A DNA stretch of 64,000 nucleotides from Candidatus Mycobacterium methanotrophicum (GCF_023515995.1 NZ_CP097320.1:2790001-2854000), one strand, 5' to 3'; positions 1 through 13,975 are shown, counted from the first letter of the stretch. Notes: generated by a model not told the origin, from the sequence alone. A program made the numbers and translations.

Positions 1-40
1 ACTCGCGCTCCGCCACCACGATGTCGGATTTCCGCTAGTA

Positions 41-1558
41 ATGTCGGTTGCCGCGTGTAATTGTCGAACCGTGGATGACGACTTCGACCGCTATTACCGG
101 GCCGTGCAATCCAAGGACGCCCGATTTGACGGCTGGTTCGTCACCGCGGTGCTGACCACCGGAATATATTGCCGCCCCAGCTGTCCGGTCCGGCCACCGT
201 TCGCCCGCAACGTCCGTTTCTATCCAACCGCGGCGGCCGCTCAACATGCCGGCTTTCGCGCGTGCAAGCGCTGCCGCCCAGACGCATCGCCGGGTTCGCC
301 GGAGTGGAACGTCCGCGGCGACCTCGTCGCCCGAGCCATGCGGCTGATCGCCGACGGTACCGTCGATCGCGAAGGTGTCTTTGGTCTTGCCGCCCGCCTC
401 GGCTACACCGCCCGTCAGCTTGAGCGGCTGTTGCAGGCCGAGGCCGGCGCCGGCCCGCTAGCTCTGGCCCGTGCGCAGCGCACGCAGACCGCGCGGATAC
501 TGATCGAGACAACGGATCTGCCTTTTGCCGACGTCGCTTTTGCCGCAGGCTTTTCCAGCATTCGCCAGTTCAACGACACCGTACGGTCGGTGTGCGACAG
601 CACGCCAACCAAGTTGCGCCAACGCGCTTCCGCCCGCTTCGGGCGCGACGCCGCGTCATCGGGCCTGGTGTCGCTGCGCCTGCCGGTACGGACATCGTTC
701 GCCTACGAGGGAGTTTTCGGTCATCTGGCCGCTGGCGTGGTACCCGGATGCGAGGAGGTGCGCCACGGCGCCTATCGCCGCACCTTGCGACTGCCGTCGG
801 GAAACGGCACCGTCAGTCTGACACCCGCGCCCGATCACGTTCGGTGCCTCTTGGTGCTCGACGACTTCCGCGACCTGACGACCGCCGTCTCCCGCTGTCG
901 GCGCCTGTTAGACCTCGATGCCGATCCGGACGCAGTGATCGAGGTATTGCGATCCGATCCGGCGCTCGCTCCTGTGGTGGCCAAGGCACCCGGGCAACGC
1001 ATACCCCGGACCGTCGACGAGGCCGAACTGGCCGTGCGGACGGTGCTGGGTCAGCAGATATCGACCAAGGCCGCGCGAACCCACGCAAGCAGGCTGGTCA
1101 TGGCGTATGGCCAGTCAATCCACGACGCCGACGGCGAACTGACACATACCTTTCCGTCGGTAGAGCAGCTCGCCGACATCGATCCGACTCATCTGGCAGT
1201 CCCGAAGGCCCGACGGCGCACCCTGACCTCCCTGATCTGCCGACTGGCCGACCGCAGCGTGGTCCTTGACGCCGGCTGCAACTGGGATGCGGCCCGTCAC
1301 CAGTTGCTGGCGGTACCCGGCATCGGACCGTGGACCGCGGAGATCATCGCCATGCGCGGGCTGGGTGACCCCGACGCCTTTCCCGCCAGCGACCTCGGAC
1401 TGCACTTGGCTGCAAAACAAGTGGGGCTGCCTACCGCGCAGCGGGCGTTAAATGCACGAAGCCGCCCATGGCGCCCGTGGCGCTCCTATGCCACTCAGCA
1501 TCTCTGGACCACGCTGGAGCATCCGGTAAACGACTGGCCGTCCAAGGAGATCGCATGA
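41..1558 (+). CDS. alkA: Ada-AlkA fusion: adaptive-response regulator / 3-methyladenine DNA glycosylase
   Basis: A 505-residue base-excision repair protein that should remove alkylated purines and act as a methyl-sensing activator. The N-terminal Ada zinc domain is visible (GIYCRPSC near residue 43 and CKRCRP near 75, giving four cysteines), followed by an AraC-type helix-turn-helix (residues about 95-200), an AlkA N-domain and a HhH-GPD glycosylase domain with VPGIGPWTAEI. The length fits M. tuberculosis Rv1317c (about 496 aa, from memory). The ATG at 41 was chosen because the Ada domain begins shortly after it. The stop overlaps the ogt start (ATGA), so the two repair genes are co-transcribed. 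Any promoter lies at or before the window edge. Confidence 0.95.
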   Translation: MSVAACNCRTVDDDFDRYYRAVQSKDARFDGWFVTAVLTTGIYCRPSCPVRPPFARNVRFYPTAAAAQHAGFRACKRCRPDASPGSPEWNVRGDLVARAMRLIADGTVDREGVFGLAARLGYTARQLERLLQAEAGAGPLALARAQRTQTARILIETTDLPFADVAFAAGFSSIRQFNDTVRSVCDSTPTKLRQRASARFGRDAASSGLVSLRLPVRTSFAYEGVFGHLAAGVVPGCEEVRHGAYRRTLRLPSGNGTVSLTPAPDHVRCLLVLDDFRDLTTAVSRCRRLLDLDADPDAVIEVLRSDPALAPVVAKAPGQRIPRTVDEAELAVRTVLGQQISTKAARTHASRLVMAYGQSIHDADGELTHTFPSVEQLADIDPTHLAVPKARRRTLTSLICRLADRSVVLDAGCNWDAARHQLLAVPGIGPWTAEIIAMRGLGDPDAFPASDLGLHLAAKQVGLPTAQRALNARSRPWRPWRSYATQHLWTTLEHPVNDWPSKEIA

Positions 1559-2052
1559 TCCACTACCGCGTCATTGACAGCCCGCTCGGTCCGTTGGCAC
1601 TGGCCGGCCGCGGCCGGGTGTTGACGAATTTGCGCATGCTGAACCAGACCCACGAGCCGAACCGTGCGGATTGGGTGCCCAACGACCGCGCTTTCCCGGA
1701 TGTGGTCGAACAACTCGACGCGTACTTCGCCGGCGAACGAACCGATTTCAATCTCCAGCTCGCACTCGCCGGCAGCGAGTTTCAGCGGCGCGTCTGGCAG
1801 GCGCTGCTGACAATCCCGTACGGTGAAACTCGAGCCTATGGTCGAATTGCCCAACAGATCGGCGCCACCGGATCCGCCCGAGCCGTCGGATTGGCGAACG
1901 GCCGCAATCCGATTGCCATCGTCGTGCCCTGTCACCGCGTCATCGGCGCGAGCGGAAGTCTTACCGGCTACGGCGGTGGGCTCGACCGCAAACGCTCGCT
2001 GCTCGAATTGGAGAGAAGACAGCGGTCCGCGATACTGTCTCTCTTCGATTGA
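1555..2052 (+). CDS. ogt: Methylated-DNA--protein-cysteine methyltransferase
   Basis: A 165-residue suicide repair protein that transfers the methyl group of O6-methylguanine to its own cysteine. The active-site signature IVVPCHRVIG is intact near residue 125, and the preceding segment IPYGETRAYGRIA matches the DNA-binding helix-turn-helix of the family. The length equals that recalled for Rv1316c. The start ATG lies within the end of alkA and is preceded by AAGGAGA (1543-1549), a strong ribosome binding site. It is translationally coupled to alkA. A convergent secreted-protein gene begins 9 bases beyond the stop; in M. tuberculosis the rRNA operon would follow here. Confidence 0.95.
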   Translation: MIHYRVIDSPLGPLALAGRGRVLTNLRMLNQTHEPNRADWVPNDRAFPDVVEQLDAYFAGERTDFNLQLALAGSEFQRRVWQALLTIPYGETRAYGRIAQQIGATGSARAVGLANGRNPIAIVVPCHRVIGASGSLTGYGGGLDRKRSLLELERRQRSAILSLFD

Positions 2053-2061
2053 ACGTGCGGT

Positions 2062-2580
2062 CTAGAGTCCCGGCAGCTGGAGCGGAGACGGCGATGGAGC
2101 CCCTACGCCGAACGGGAGGCCCGCCGGCGCCCCTCCGGGGATAGGGAACGGCATGTTGCCGTTGGCAACCGAAGTCATAAAGGCCGGGCACTGAGACTGG
2201 ATGGCCATCCCCACGAGGAGGCCCGCTAGGGGTGGCGCGAGTCCGCCGTGGCCACTGACTTGAGCCGCGCTGCTGGCAAAGCTGCTTCCGGGTTTGACCA
2301 GCATCGGGCAAATGGATTGCCCGACTTGGGCGATGGCGCCGCTGACCGGGCCGTTATTGCCGATGCCCACGCCATTGAGCACCGGCGCCATCGCGTCGCC
2401 GACCGAATCCGCGTGCGCCGCAGGCGTTGAGCTCACCGCCGCAGCGACTACGGCCACCGTGACTATGACATGGCGCACGGCCGTCGTCGACGATGCCATG
2501 GCATCCAAAAGGCTGAATGTCCGCCCCGTGTTCGACATCGGTCGGCGCAGATACCCCGAAGTGTTGATCGCAATCGTCAC
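2062..2580 (-). CDS. Secreted DUF732-family protein
   Basis: A predicted exported protein of about 172 residues. A hydrophobic stretch (HVIVTVAVVAAAV) ends in STPAAHA-DS, a good type I signal-peptidase site. The mature part has the DUF732 pattern: two cysteines in QSICPMLVKPG and QSQCPAFM spaced about 45 residues apart, then a proline-rich tail. I placed the start at GTG 2580 because GAGGGGGGAA lies just upstream; the ATG at 2499 would give a more typical signal peptide and is a real alternative. No biochemical function is known for the family, which is expanded in mycobacteria. It is convergent with ogt and starts the accessory stretch before the rRNA operon. Confidence 0.75.
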   Translation of the reverse strand: MTIAINTSGYLRRPMSNTGRTFSLLDAMASSTTAVRHVIVTVAVVAAAVSSTPAAHADSVGDAMAPVLNGVGIGNNGPVSGAIAQVGQSICPMLVKPGSSFASSAAQVSGHGGLAPPLAGLLVGMAIQSQCPAFMTSVANGNMPFPIPGGAPAGLPFGVGAPSPSPLQLPGL

Positions 2581-2728
2581 AAATTCCCCCCTCATCAGTT
2601 TGTACTCATAAAGCACAAATTTCACTTTGATAACGTTAGAGTACTTTTATAACATTTACAGCACGGTTCCGTAACCATTTGAGACGATAGCGTTGCGCTA
2701 CCGCGACCTGTGGGACCTGAGTGCAACA

Positions 2729-4067
2729 ATGTGCGATTTCGTTGTGGCAGCGAGCTGTTCATTGGCGCGAAGCACAGCGCTCACTCTCGGGAGCGCGATG
2801 ACCCCGCGTGTCAGGGTGAGTTGTCCAGGATCCGGACCGATGCGGGCGGCCGCGGCGGGCTGGGGCGGGCTGGCCGCCGAACTGTATTCGGCGGCAACCT
2901 CTTACGAGTCGGTGGTCTCCGAACTGACGGCTGAGTCGTGGCTGGGACCGGCGTCGACGTCGATGGCGGCCGCGGCCGCACGCTATGTGGGGTGGATGGG
3001 CGCCACCGCCGGGCAGGCCGAGCAGGCGGCCACCCAGGCAAACGCGGCGGCGGTGGCCTATGAGGCGGCGTTTGCCGCGACGGTGCCCCCGCCGGTGATA
3101 GCGGCCAACCGTGCTCAACTGATGTCGCTGGTTGCGACCAATTTTTTTGGGCCAGAACACCCCTGCGATCGCGGCCACCGAAGCCCACTACGGCGAAATG
3201 TGGGCCCAGGACGCCACCGCGATGTACGGCTATGCTGCCGCCACGGCGGCCGCGTCGAGGTTGGCCCCCTTCGCCGCTCCACCGCACGGCAGCAACCCGG
3301 CCGGGTTGGCCGGCCAAGCCGCCCGGGTTGCAGCGGCCGGCGCCACGTCGGCTGCGACGAACGCACAGACGCTACTGACCTCCGCGATGCCCGGTGCGCT
3401 GCAGGGGCTCGCATCGCCGGCGCAGGCCGTGCCGGACCTTGCCCTCCTGACAATCCCGGGAGCGGCGGAGGCCGGCGCCGGTTTGGCGGCAGCTGATGTG
3501 GCCCTGTCGGTCGGGGCATGGCAGTCCGCATCGCTGGACTCGGCAGAGATCCTCAGCGTGGGGGATGAACTTTCGGCTAATCAGGGCGAAATCCTGAACG
3601 CGATAGGCCAGTTACGACCGACCGGTGCGCTCTCGTCAGCAGGCTCGGCCGGCCCGGTTGCCGGTGGGGTGCCGGCGGCGGTGTCGGCGGGTATCGGCCG
3701 GGCGGTCGGCGGGTTGGCGGTGCCGTCGAGCTGGGCTGCGGCTGCCCCGGAGATACGCACTGTCGCCTACGCGTTGCCGGCCACCAGCGTTGGCGCCGCG
3801 CCGGCGGTATTGGCGGGTACCTCGGGAACCGTGTTCAACGAGATGGCCTTGGCGGGTATGGCCGGGGGCGCCCTCGCCGGCACTCGGCCTGGCCGTCGGG
3901 AGCTCGTTGGGGCGACTGCTCGTGAATGCGTCAGGCCACAGAGATCACCGGGCAGTCCGGTCGCTGGAATCGCTGCCGAACTACGCGAATTCGCCGCACT
4001 GCGCGACGCTGGAATCCTGACTGACGAGGAATTCAACGATCTGAAACGACGCATCCTGAATCGTTGA
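2729..4067 (+). pseudogene. PPE-family gene, frameshifted and with a rearranged N-terminus
   Basis: The body is a clear PPE protein: [19 protein letters not shown], the WLGPASTSM segment and [23 protein letters not shown]. At 3149-3151 there is one G too many (TTTTTTTGGG), and reading resumes one frame over as [19 protein letters not shown], continuing to 4067. The N-terminus is also abnormal: after MCDFVV the expected LPPEINS stretch is replaced by unrelated residues, so the Pro-Pro-Glu motif that names the family is missing. The middle contains the [12 protein letters not shown] motif of the PPE-SVP subfamily, and the last about 25 residues ([20 protein letters not shown]) look like a SHOCT oligomerisation tail. 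Both lesions point to an inactive gene; a sequencing error could explain only the frameshift. Confidence 0.85.
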
Positions 4068-4157
4068 ACCCGCGGCGCTTTCGTGTGGGTTCGTGCAGCC
4101 TGCTCGCCGCGCTAGGCGCCGTGCCGGTCTGAATTGGGCGGCGGCAGCGCTTGACGG

Positions 4158-4511
4158 GTGCTAGCGTCCCGTCATGCTGAAGCAGGAGGCCCGATTGATA
4201 CCGGCCAAGCCGAAAACACCGGTCCAATCTATCTGTGGGACGCGACGCTGGAAGCGGCACATCAGCGGCTGGGCACTATGTTGGCCGCGCTGCGGACCGC
4301 CGGCCTGCACGCCGACGGCGAGGCCGGCGATGAACGACCCATGCATGCCCTGGCCGACGCGGTCGAGCGTTTCCGGCCTGATCAGTTGATGATCGTCGAG
4401 GTCCGGTCGACGTGGCTGCGACTGCGCCTGGCGAAGCGAGCCCGCTCGGCGTATGCGATTCCGGTAACCCAGGTGTTATCCGGCGAGCCGGCCGTGGAAT
4501 CGGCGCGTTAA
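4158..4511 (+). pseudogene. Truncated conserved mycobacterial protein (Usp-like alpha/beta fold)
   Basis: About 117 residues remain, of which roughly 90 look real: from LEAAHQRLGTMLAALRTAGLHADG through GDERPMHALADAVERFRPDQLMIV to RARSAYAIPVTQVL. The pattern of a helix, a GD-x-x-P turn, a hydrophobic strand and a final IPVTHVL strand resembles the C-terminal half of universal-stress-like conserved hypotheticals of mycobacteria. The N-terminal half is absent and the reading frame opens on unrelated sequence, so this is probably a remnant. Function is unknown. It sits between the broken PPE gene and an intact DUF3024 gene. Confidence 0.45.
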
Positions 4512-4722
4512 CGGCCGGCCCGCCCCTCGCGTCTTCGTTAGCCCGCGGCGGCTGGGCGTGCCATGAAGCGAACCTGGCGCAAGCCGTACTTGGGCTCGGG
4601 TCGGGTCGAGCCCCGCAGGGCCGTGTTGCCAAGCATCGGCATCCCGGGCATGCCTTCCGCGTACGCGTTGGGGGGGCGGGTTCCAGTGAACGTCGCAACG
4701 GGACGAGTTGCACACTAGTCGT

Positions 4723-5064
4723 GTGAGGGGCCTGCCGGAGACGGATGTGGTGCGGGTGCAGCGATGGTGTCAACGTCGGGTGCCCGAGCAGGTCCGTGAC
4801 GAAGTCCGGGTCGAGGTGGACGTCGCGGAGCGTCATCTGACGATCGTCGAGTGCCGGCCGCCGTGGCGAGCGGGGATGGGCTCGGAGTGGACCCGGTTCC
4901 CGATCGCTCGGCTGCGCTATGCGAAGACCGCCGGTGTGTGGTCATTGTTTTGGCGCGACCGTAACTTGCGTTTCCATGCCTATGACCTGGTGTCGGCGAC
5001 GGCCAATATCGAGGAGTTGCTTGCCGAAGTGGATCGAGATCCCACAGCGATCTTTTGGGGCTGA
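4723..5064 (+). CDS. DUF3024 domain protein
   Basis: A small cytoplasmic protein of 113 residues with no known activity. It matches the DUF3024 family from memory: a central ERHLTIVECRPPWR, then EWTRFPIARLRY, LFWRDRNLRFHAYD and the terminal DRDPTAIFWG. The frame is open throughout and no key segment is missing. The GTG at 4723 is preferred over an in-frame TTG at 4708 because it begins the conserved region without extra residues. It lies among remnants and may be the only intact gene between the PPE pseudogene and the transposase fragments. Confidence 0.75.
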   Translation: MRGLPETDVVRVQRWCQRRVPEQVRDEVRVEVDVAERHLTIVECRPPWRAGMGSEWTRFPIARLRYAKTAGVWSLFWRDRNLRFHAYDLVSATANIEELLAEVDRDPTAIFWG

Positions 5065-5070
5065 CCGGGG

Positions 5071-5323
5071 CTACCCGAAGAACCTGCCGGCTGTGTCATA
5101 GCCGAGCACCATTCGAGCGTAACGCTCAAGGTCAGCGCGCAGTTCCTCGATGCGGCAGGAGGCGCGCCGAGGTGGTCGGGCACCCCGACGTAGTCGTGCA
5201 AGCGACGCGTCAAGCCGGTTGGGGTCGCTGGCCAGCCAGTCGCGAAGGAAGGCCAACAATTCGCCGAGCTCGACCGCGTCGTCGGCGTCGAGACCCAGGA
5301 AGGGGGCCTACCGGCTCTGCCAT
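5071..5323 (-). pseudogene. Small conserved hypothetical gene with two or more frameshifts
   Basis: Reading the minus strand from ATG 5323, MAEPVGP is followed by a run of five C that shifts the frame; with one C removed the frame continues as LGLDADDAVELGELLAFLRDWLASDPNRLDASL. A second shift is needed to read YVGVPDHLG, and a third to reach ELRADLERYARMVLGYDTAGRFFG. The pieces line up as one short (about 85 aa) helical protein of the kind common in mycobacteria, so this is a decayed gene. No function can be assigned. It stands tail to tail with the DUF3024 gene. Confidence 0.6.
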
Positions 5324-5357
5324 GGAAGCCGAGCCTACCGAACAGAGCCCCGCGGCG

Positions 5358-5840
5358 TTATGCCGTCTTTAGCGCGGCATTGGCGATCAGCTCAGCGGGT
5401 CGGGCCCAGCCAAGAGTTTTACGGGGCCGGTCATTGAGTTCGTCGGCGACTCGCTGCAGTCCCTCGGGCGAGATGTGGGCCAGATCAATGCCTTTGGGAA
5501 AGTAGTCGCGCAGCAAGCCGTTCATGTTCTCGTTGGAGCCCCGCTGCCACGGCGAGTGTGCGTCACGGAAGAACACGCGTGTGCCGGTGCGGATGGTGAT
5601 CTGTTGGTGCAGCGCAAGTTCTTTGCCCTGATCCCAGGTCAGTGTCCGGCGCAGATGAAGAGCAAAAGCACCCAGCGCTTCGGCGACGTTGTCACGCACC
5701 GCCTCGGCGGTCGGCCGCCCAGTGGGCACGTGGATGAGGATCACAAATCGGGTTACGCGTTCGACGAGAGTGCCGATCGCCGAACGGTTTCCAGCGCCCA
5801 TGATGCAGTCGCCCTCCCAGTGCCCGACCTGTTCGCGCAT
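5358..5840 (-). pseudogene. IS30-family transposase, catalytic C-terminal part
   Basis: 160 residues covering the whole DDE core of an IS30-type transposase: GHWEGDCIMG (first Asp), TLTWDQGKEL (second Asp) and the Glu in SPWQRGSNENMNGLL, ending in the usual ELNDRPRKTLGW segment. The N-terminal DNA-binding half is missing: the protein starts at MREQVGHWEGD. The segment that should precede it is found immediately to the right but on the opposite strand (5838-6052), so the gene was split by a local inversion or a complex rearrangement. It cannot encode an active transposase as it stands. Confidence 0.85.
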
Positions 5841-6052
5841 GGCTCATGAACTGCCGGTGCGGTTCCCGGACCAACCCGAGCGCCATCTGTGTACCGAGTC
5901 GATCTACCAGGCGATCTACGATCCCCGGAACCGAGTTAACCCGTCTGGCCAAACGGCGGCGCCGCCGCCGGGTCCAGGGGCTAGAACGCCCTGGTCGGCT
6001 CGCCGCTATGACGATGATCGCTGATCGGCCCGCCGAAGTCGAGGACCGGGTT
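5838..6052 (+). pseudogene. IS30-family transposase, middle part in inverted orientation
   Basis: On the plus strand one frame reads FPDQPERHLCTESIYQAIYDPRN and, after a frameshift near 5935, a second frame continues as LAKRRRRRRVQG and MTMIADRPAEVEDR. This is the region that directly precedes GHWEGD in IS30-family transposases. It therefore belongs to the same gene as the minus-strand fragment at 5358-5840, but points the other way. The right edge at about 6052 abuts a tyrosine recombinase remnant. Confidence 0.7.
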
Positions 6053-6054
6053 GG

Positions 6055-6349
6055 CTCATCACGAAATACGCGACCACCGCGGCCGTGCGATGTCCAACGC
6101 TGACCGGCAAACGAGTCACACCCCACACCCTGCGGCACACCGCGGCCAATGTTCTTGCGCGAAGCGGGCGTCGACATCTCGGTGATCGCGCTCTGGCTCG
6201 GCCACGAAAGCATCGCCTCAACGCAGATTTGCCTGCACGCCGACCTCGCCGTCAAACAACGTGCACTCGACCGCACGACGCAAACTGAGGCGACCACCAA
6301 CCGCTACCAGCCGCCGGACACCCTGCTCGCCTACCTGGAAAGCCTCTGA
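6055..6349 (+). pseudogene. Tyrosine recombinase (integrase), C-terminal remnant
   Basis: The first frame reads KYATTAAVRCPTLTGKRVTP then HTLRHTAA, containing the catalytic HxxR. An extra A at 6147-6148 shifts the frame, after which REAGVDISVIALWLGHESI (second His) and a degenerate QICLHAD follow to the stop at 6349. In related recombinases that last segment reads QIYLHAD, so the nucleophilic Tyr appears to be replaced by Cys (ATTTGC encodes IC). With the N-terminal half absent, one frameshift and no catalytic Tyr, it is inactive. It resembles the recombinases carried by actinobacterial transposons with several integrase genes. Confidence 0.75.
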
Positions 6350-6442
6350 TTATCCCGAGCGGTTCAAGCGACCGCAGCGCTCCAGCCAGCACGAACCCGG
6401 GGACCTGGGCCTGCACTCGGCATAACCACGCGCTCGGCATAG

Positions 6443-6474
6443 TCCGAGTTATCCGGAATTCCGGATAACTCGGA
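6443..6474. repeat. 32-bp perfect palindrome
   Basis: TCCGAGTTATCCGGAA is followed directly by its exact reverse complement with no spacer. It lies 94 bases after the recombinase remnant and right at the truncated start of an IS3 remnant. It is a plausible recombination or terminal site of the recombinase-bearing element rather than a terminator, because there is no loop and no T-run. Confidence 0.8.
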
Positions 6475-6808
6475 GTCGCTGTTCAAGACGTTGAAGTACG
6501 GACCGGAATTTCCTGAACGCTTCGGATCACTCTCCGAGGCAAGGTAATTCATGGGCATCTTCGTCAACTGGTACAACCACGAGCATCGTCATACCGGCAT
6601 CGGCCTACGTACACCCGCCGATGTGCACTTCGGGTTGGCCACCGACAAAGCCGCCGGCCGGCGCGCCGTGCTGACCGATGCCCGGGCCCGACACCCGCAC
6701 CGCTTCGGCACGACCCGCGCACCGAAGATCCTCGATCTGCCCGACACCGTCTGGATCAACCGACCAGCCGAGGACGCCACCCAGGAGGCCGACACGACAG
6801 CCGCTTAA
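6467..6808 (+). pseudogene. IS3-family orfB remnant with an in-frame stop
   Basis: Reading from the palindrome edge, NSESLFKTLKYGPEFPERFG then SLSEAR is followed by TAA (6545-6547), then the same frame continues FMGIFVNWYNHEHRHTGIGL and HTPADVHFGLA-type sequence to a stop at 6808. This is the last third of an IS3-type OrfB, including the catalytic Glu region (SESLFKT, where the family has xxxENxxxK or SEALFKT) and the WYNHEHRHTGIGL tail. It is truncated on the left and has a nonsense mutation, so it is dead. A related remnant lies at 46860-47100. Confidence 0.8.
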
Positions 6809-6891
6809 CACCCGATGGACGCATCCACGACGTGTGTCTGACTCAATGAGGCATTCGCGGTTCGAAATACCCAGCCAAGAGCGGTGCGTGA

Positions 6892-8358
6892 TCATGGTTG
6901 GGTTTCCTTCAGGTGTCGACGGTAGTCGATGCGGTCGGCGCGTGCCCGGGCGAGCCCGTCGCGGCGGGCTTGGCGGATGGCGTCACCGCGTCCTTCGTGT
7001 TCGTCGCATGGGGTGACGTAGCCGATGGCGGCCGAGAGCCGCACCGTGTTGTAGCGGATCTGGACGCGGGCGAGTTCGGCGTCGAGTTCGGCGCCGCCGC
7101 GGATCTTCTCCAGGTGCGGCCATTCGCCCTTGACGTGTCCGAACAGGGTCTCGATCCAGGCCTGGTCTTGGGGCACTCCGGGCCTTCCGAACTGGCGGGC
7201 GATCGCCACGCCGGCCAGGAACTCGCGGGTGGTGTGTGAGCGCATTTGCGGGCCGTTGTCACTGATCGCCAGTAGCAGTGGCCGGTCGCCGTCGGCGATG
7301 GCCCGGTCGATGACCTCGGCGTCGCCGTCGACGAGAGCCTTGACGAGCGTGTCAGTGGCGGCCAGGTCGGCGGCGTGCCACAGGTCCTCGTGTTCCAGGG
7401 CGCGGGAGAAGGCGATCTCGACCTGGGTGGAGGATTCCTCGGCCGAGCACACCGTGGTGATCCACTTGCGGGAGACGATGTCGATGATCGCGACCGCGGC
7501 GCGTTGAGCACGCGGGAAGTGCGTGAAGTCGTAGCCCCAGATCCGGTTCGGTTTCCATTCCAGCCAGTCCGGCCACGGCTTGCGCGGCGTGGGTTCGCGA
7601 GGCGGATTCCCGGGCAGCACAAGCTGTTTGGCCAGTAGCACGCGTTGCAGCGTCGACGGTGACACATGGACCGCACCGATCCGTGACCCGCGGTGCGCGA
7701 GCTTACGGTGCGACCGGTCGGTCTCACCCCACTGCTCGAACAGCTGCACGATCGCGTCGGCCTCCCACTCGAGCAGACCGTGCAGAGGGTTGCCGCCCGG
7801 CGGGGCGTCGTCCAGCGGTTCGCCGGCGGCGCGGCGCGCGGCCCAACGGGCCACCCGCGTGTCGTCCACGTCCAGCACCCGACACGCCGACCGGGCCGGC
7901 CAGCCGTGCACCACCGCGTGATCGACCAGGTCGCAGATGCCAGCCTTGACGGATGCGTCCACACGCGCCGGGACTGGGCCGACGGTCAGTCCCAACGCGA
8001 TTTTCCCCGGTACAGATGAAGCTCCACCGCCTGCGCCGTGATTGTGGCCCGCAGCTGCTCCAGCTCCGCCCTGGCCTCCTCCAACTCGAACCTGCTCGGC
8101 GCTCTTGCCCGGACGTCCCGGCGTCGCCGACAGCGCCGCCAGGGCACCCTCCTTCGCCGACCGGCAGATCGTCGTCACCGTGGTGCGGTCGACCCGCCAC
8201 TTCGCAGCGGCCTCCCGCTGGGTGAACTGCCCCGTCAGCACCTGAGGTGAACAGCTCCCACTTCTCGCTCGGCGGCAGCACCCGCCGCGGTTTGCGTCCC
8301 TTTTCCACCGGGCCAGCAGACGACATGACAATCCTCCAGACGTGTCCGACACGCCCAC
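6892..8358 (-). pseudogene. rve-type DDE transposase (IS3/IS481-like superfamily), multiply frameshifted
   Basis: The C-terminal two thirds form an integrase core with RIWGYDFTHF (first Asp), LAISDNGPQM (second Asp) and PQDQAWIETLFGHVKGEW (Glu), so the catalytic triad survives. The N-terminal part is damaged: an alternative frame starting at 8326 reads MSSAGPVEKGRKPRRVLPPSEKWELF-like sequence and joins the main frame only after an indel near 8245. Between about 8090 and 8005 an inserted G and a later missing base put the coiled segment in the wrong frame (true reading EEARAELEQLRATITAQ). The long open frame is therefore a patchwork, probably non-functional. It lies head to head with the 6467-6808 remnant's flank. 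Confidence 0.75.
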
Positions 8359-8527
8359 ATCTGGCTGGGTATTTTTTCCCGTTCCTGCCGCATTAACTCA
8401 GACGCAAAACAACCACCTTGGCAAATTCCGGGGGAGCGACTTGAATACCCCACTGTCGGAGACCAAGCCGGCCACCGTGCCCCACGGGCGAAGTCCGCCG
8501 AGTTGCTGCAGCACGGCAGTAGAAATG

Positions 8528-8560
8528 CCCGTGCCCCCCAAGGGTTTTGGGGGGCACGGG
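8528..8560 (-). terminator. Terminator hairpin of the rRNA operon
   Basis: A 13-bp perfect stem, CCCGTGCCCCCCA at 8528-8540 pairing with 8548-8560, with a 7-base loop. It lies 14 bases beyond the 5S gene in the direction of transcription. On the minus strand only a weak T-rich run follows the stem. Confidence 0.8.
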
Positions 8561-8573
8561 GCTTGTTGTGTGT

Positions 8574-8688
8574 GTTCGGCGGTGTCCTACTTTTCCACCC
8601 GGGTTGGGTAGTATCATCGGCGCTGGCAGGCTTAGCTTCCGGGTTCGGGATGGGTCCGGGCGTTTCCCTGTCGCTGTGGCCGCCGTAA
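8574..8688 (-). rRNA. rrf: 5S ribosomal RNA
   Basis: The minus strand begins TTACGGCGGCCACAGCGACA and contains the 5S core GAACCCGGAAGCTAAGCC and the 3' segment GTAGGACACCGCC, complementary to the 5' end. Its length is about 115 bases. It is the last gene of the operon, about 75 bases after the 23S gene. Ends are estimated to within a few bases. Confidence 0.93.
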
Positions 8689-8762
8689 CTTTATTGAGTT
8701 TATTTTGTTGGAGGGTGTTTTGGTGGCGGGGGTGGTGTGTGTGGATGTGGTTGCGGGTTTTT

Positions 8763-13745
<4,983 letters not shown>

Positions 13746-13897
13746 ACCCCCGGACCAAACCGGGCAGAATTCGAATCAGAACAATCTGACCTAACAAAAA
13801 GACACCAAAAACTGGCATCCAAAAAACCACACCCCAACACGGGAATATCAAGGCATGGCAAAAAACAACAACAAAAACAAAACCACCAAACACACTA

Positions 13898-13915
13898 TTG
13901 AGTTCTCAAACAACA
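13898..13915 (-). promoter_or_regulatory. boxA-type antitermination element of the rRNA leader
   Basis: The minus strand reads TGTTGTTTGAGAACTCAA, the typical mycobacterial rRNA leader boxA that recruits the NusB-S10 antitermination complex. It lies about 25 bases downstream of the -10 element and about 150 bases before the mature 16S end. The rest of the leader (13746-13897) is A/T-rich on one strand and codes for nothing visible. Confidence 0.8.
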
Positions 13916-13937
13916 CCCTTGACCAGGCAACCCTGCT

Positions 13938-13966
13938 ACTGTACTCCGCGGCACAGCGCCGGTCAA
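13938..13966 (-). promoter_or_regulatory. rRNA operon promoter
   Basis: On the minus strand TTGACC (-35, 13961-13966) is followed by a 17-base spacer and TACAGT (-10, 13938-13943). The boxA element follows at the expected distance. The upstream flank of the -35 hexamer is the end of a transposable element, about 10 bases away, so the native upstream sequence has been displaced. Confidence 0.8.
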
Positions 13967-13975
13967 CTCGCCGAC

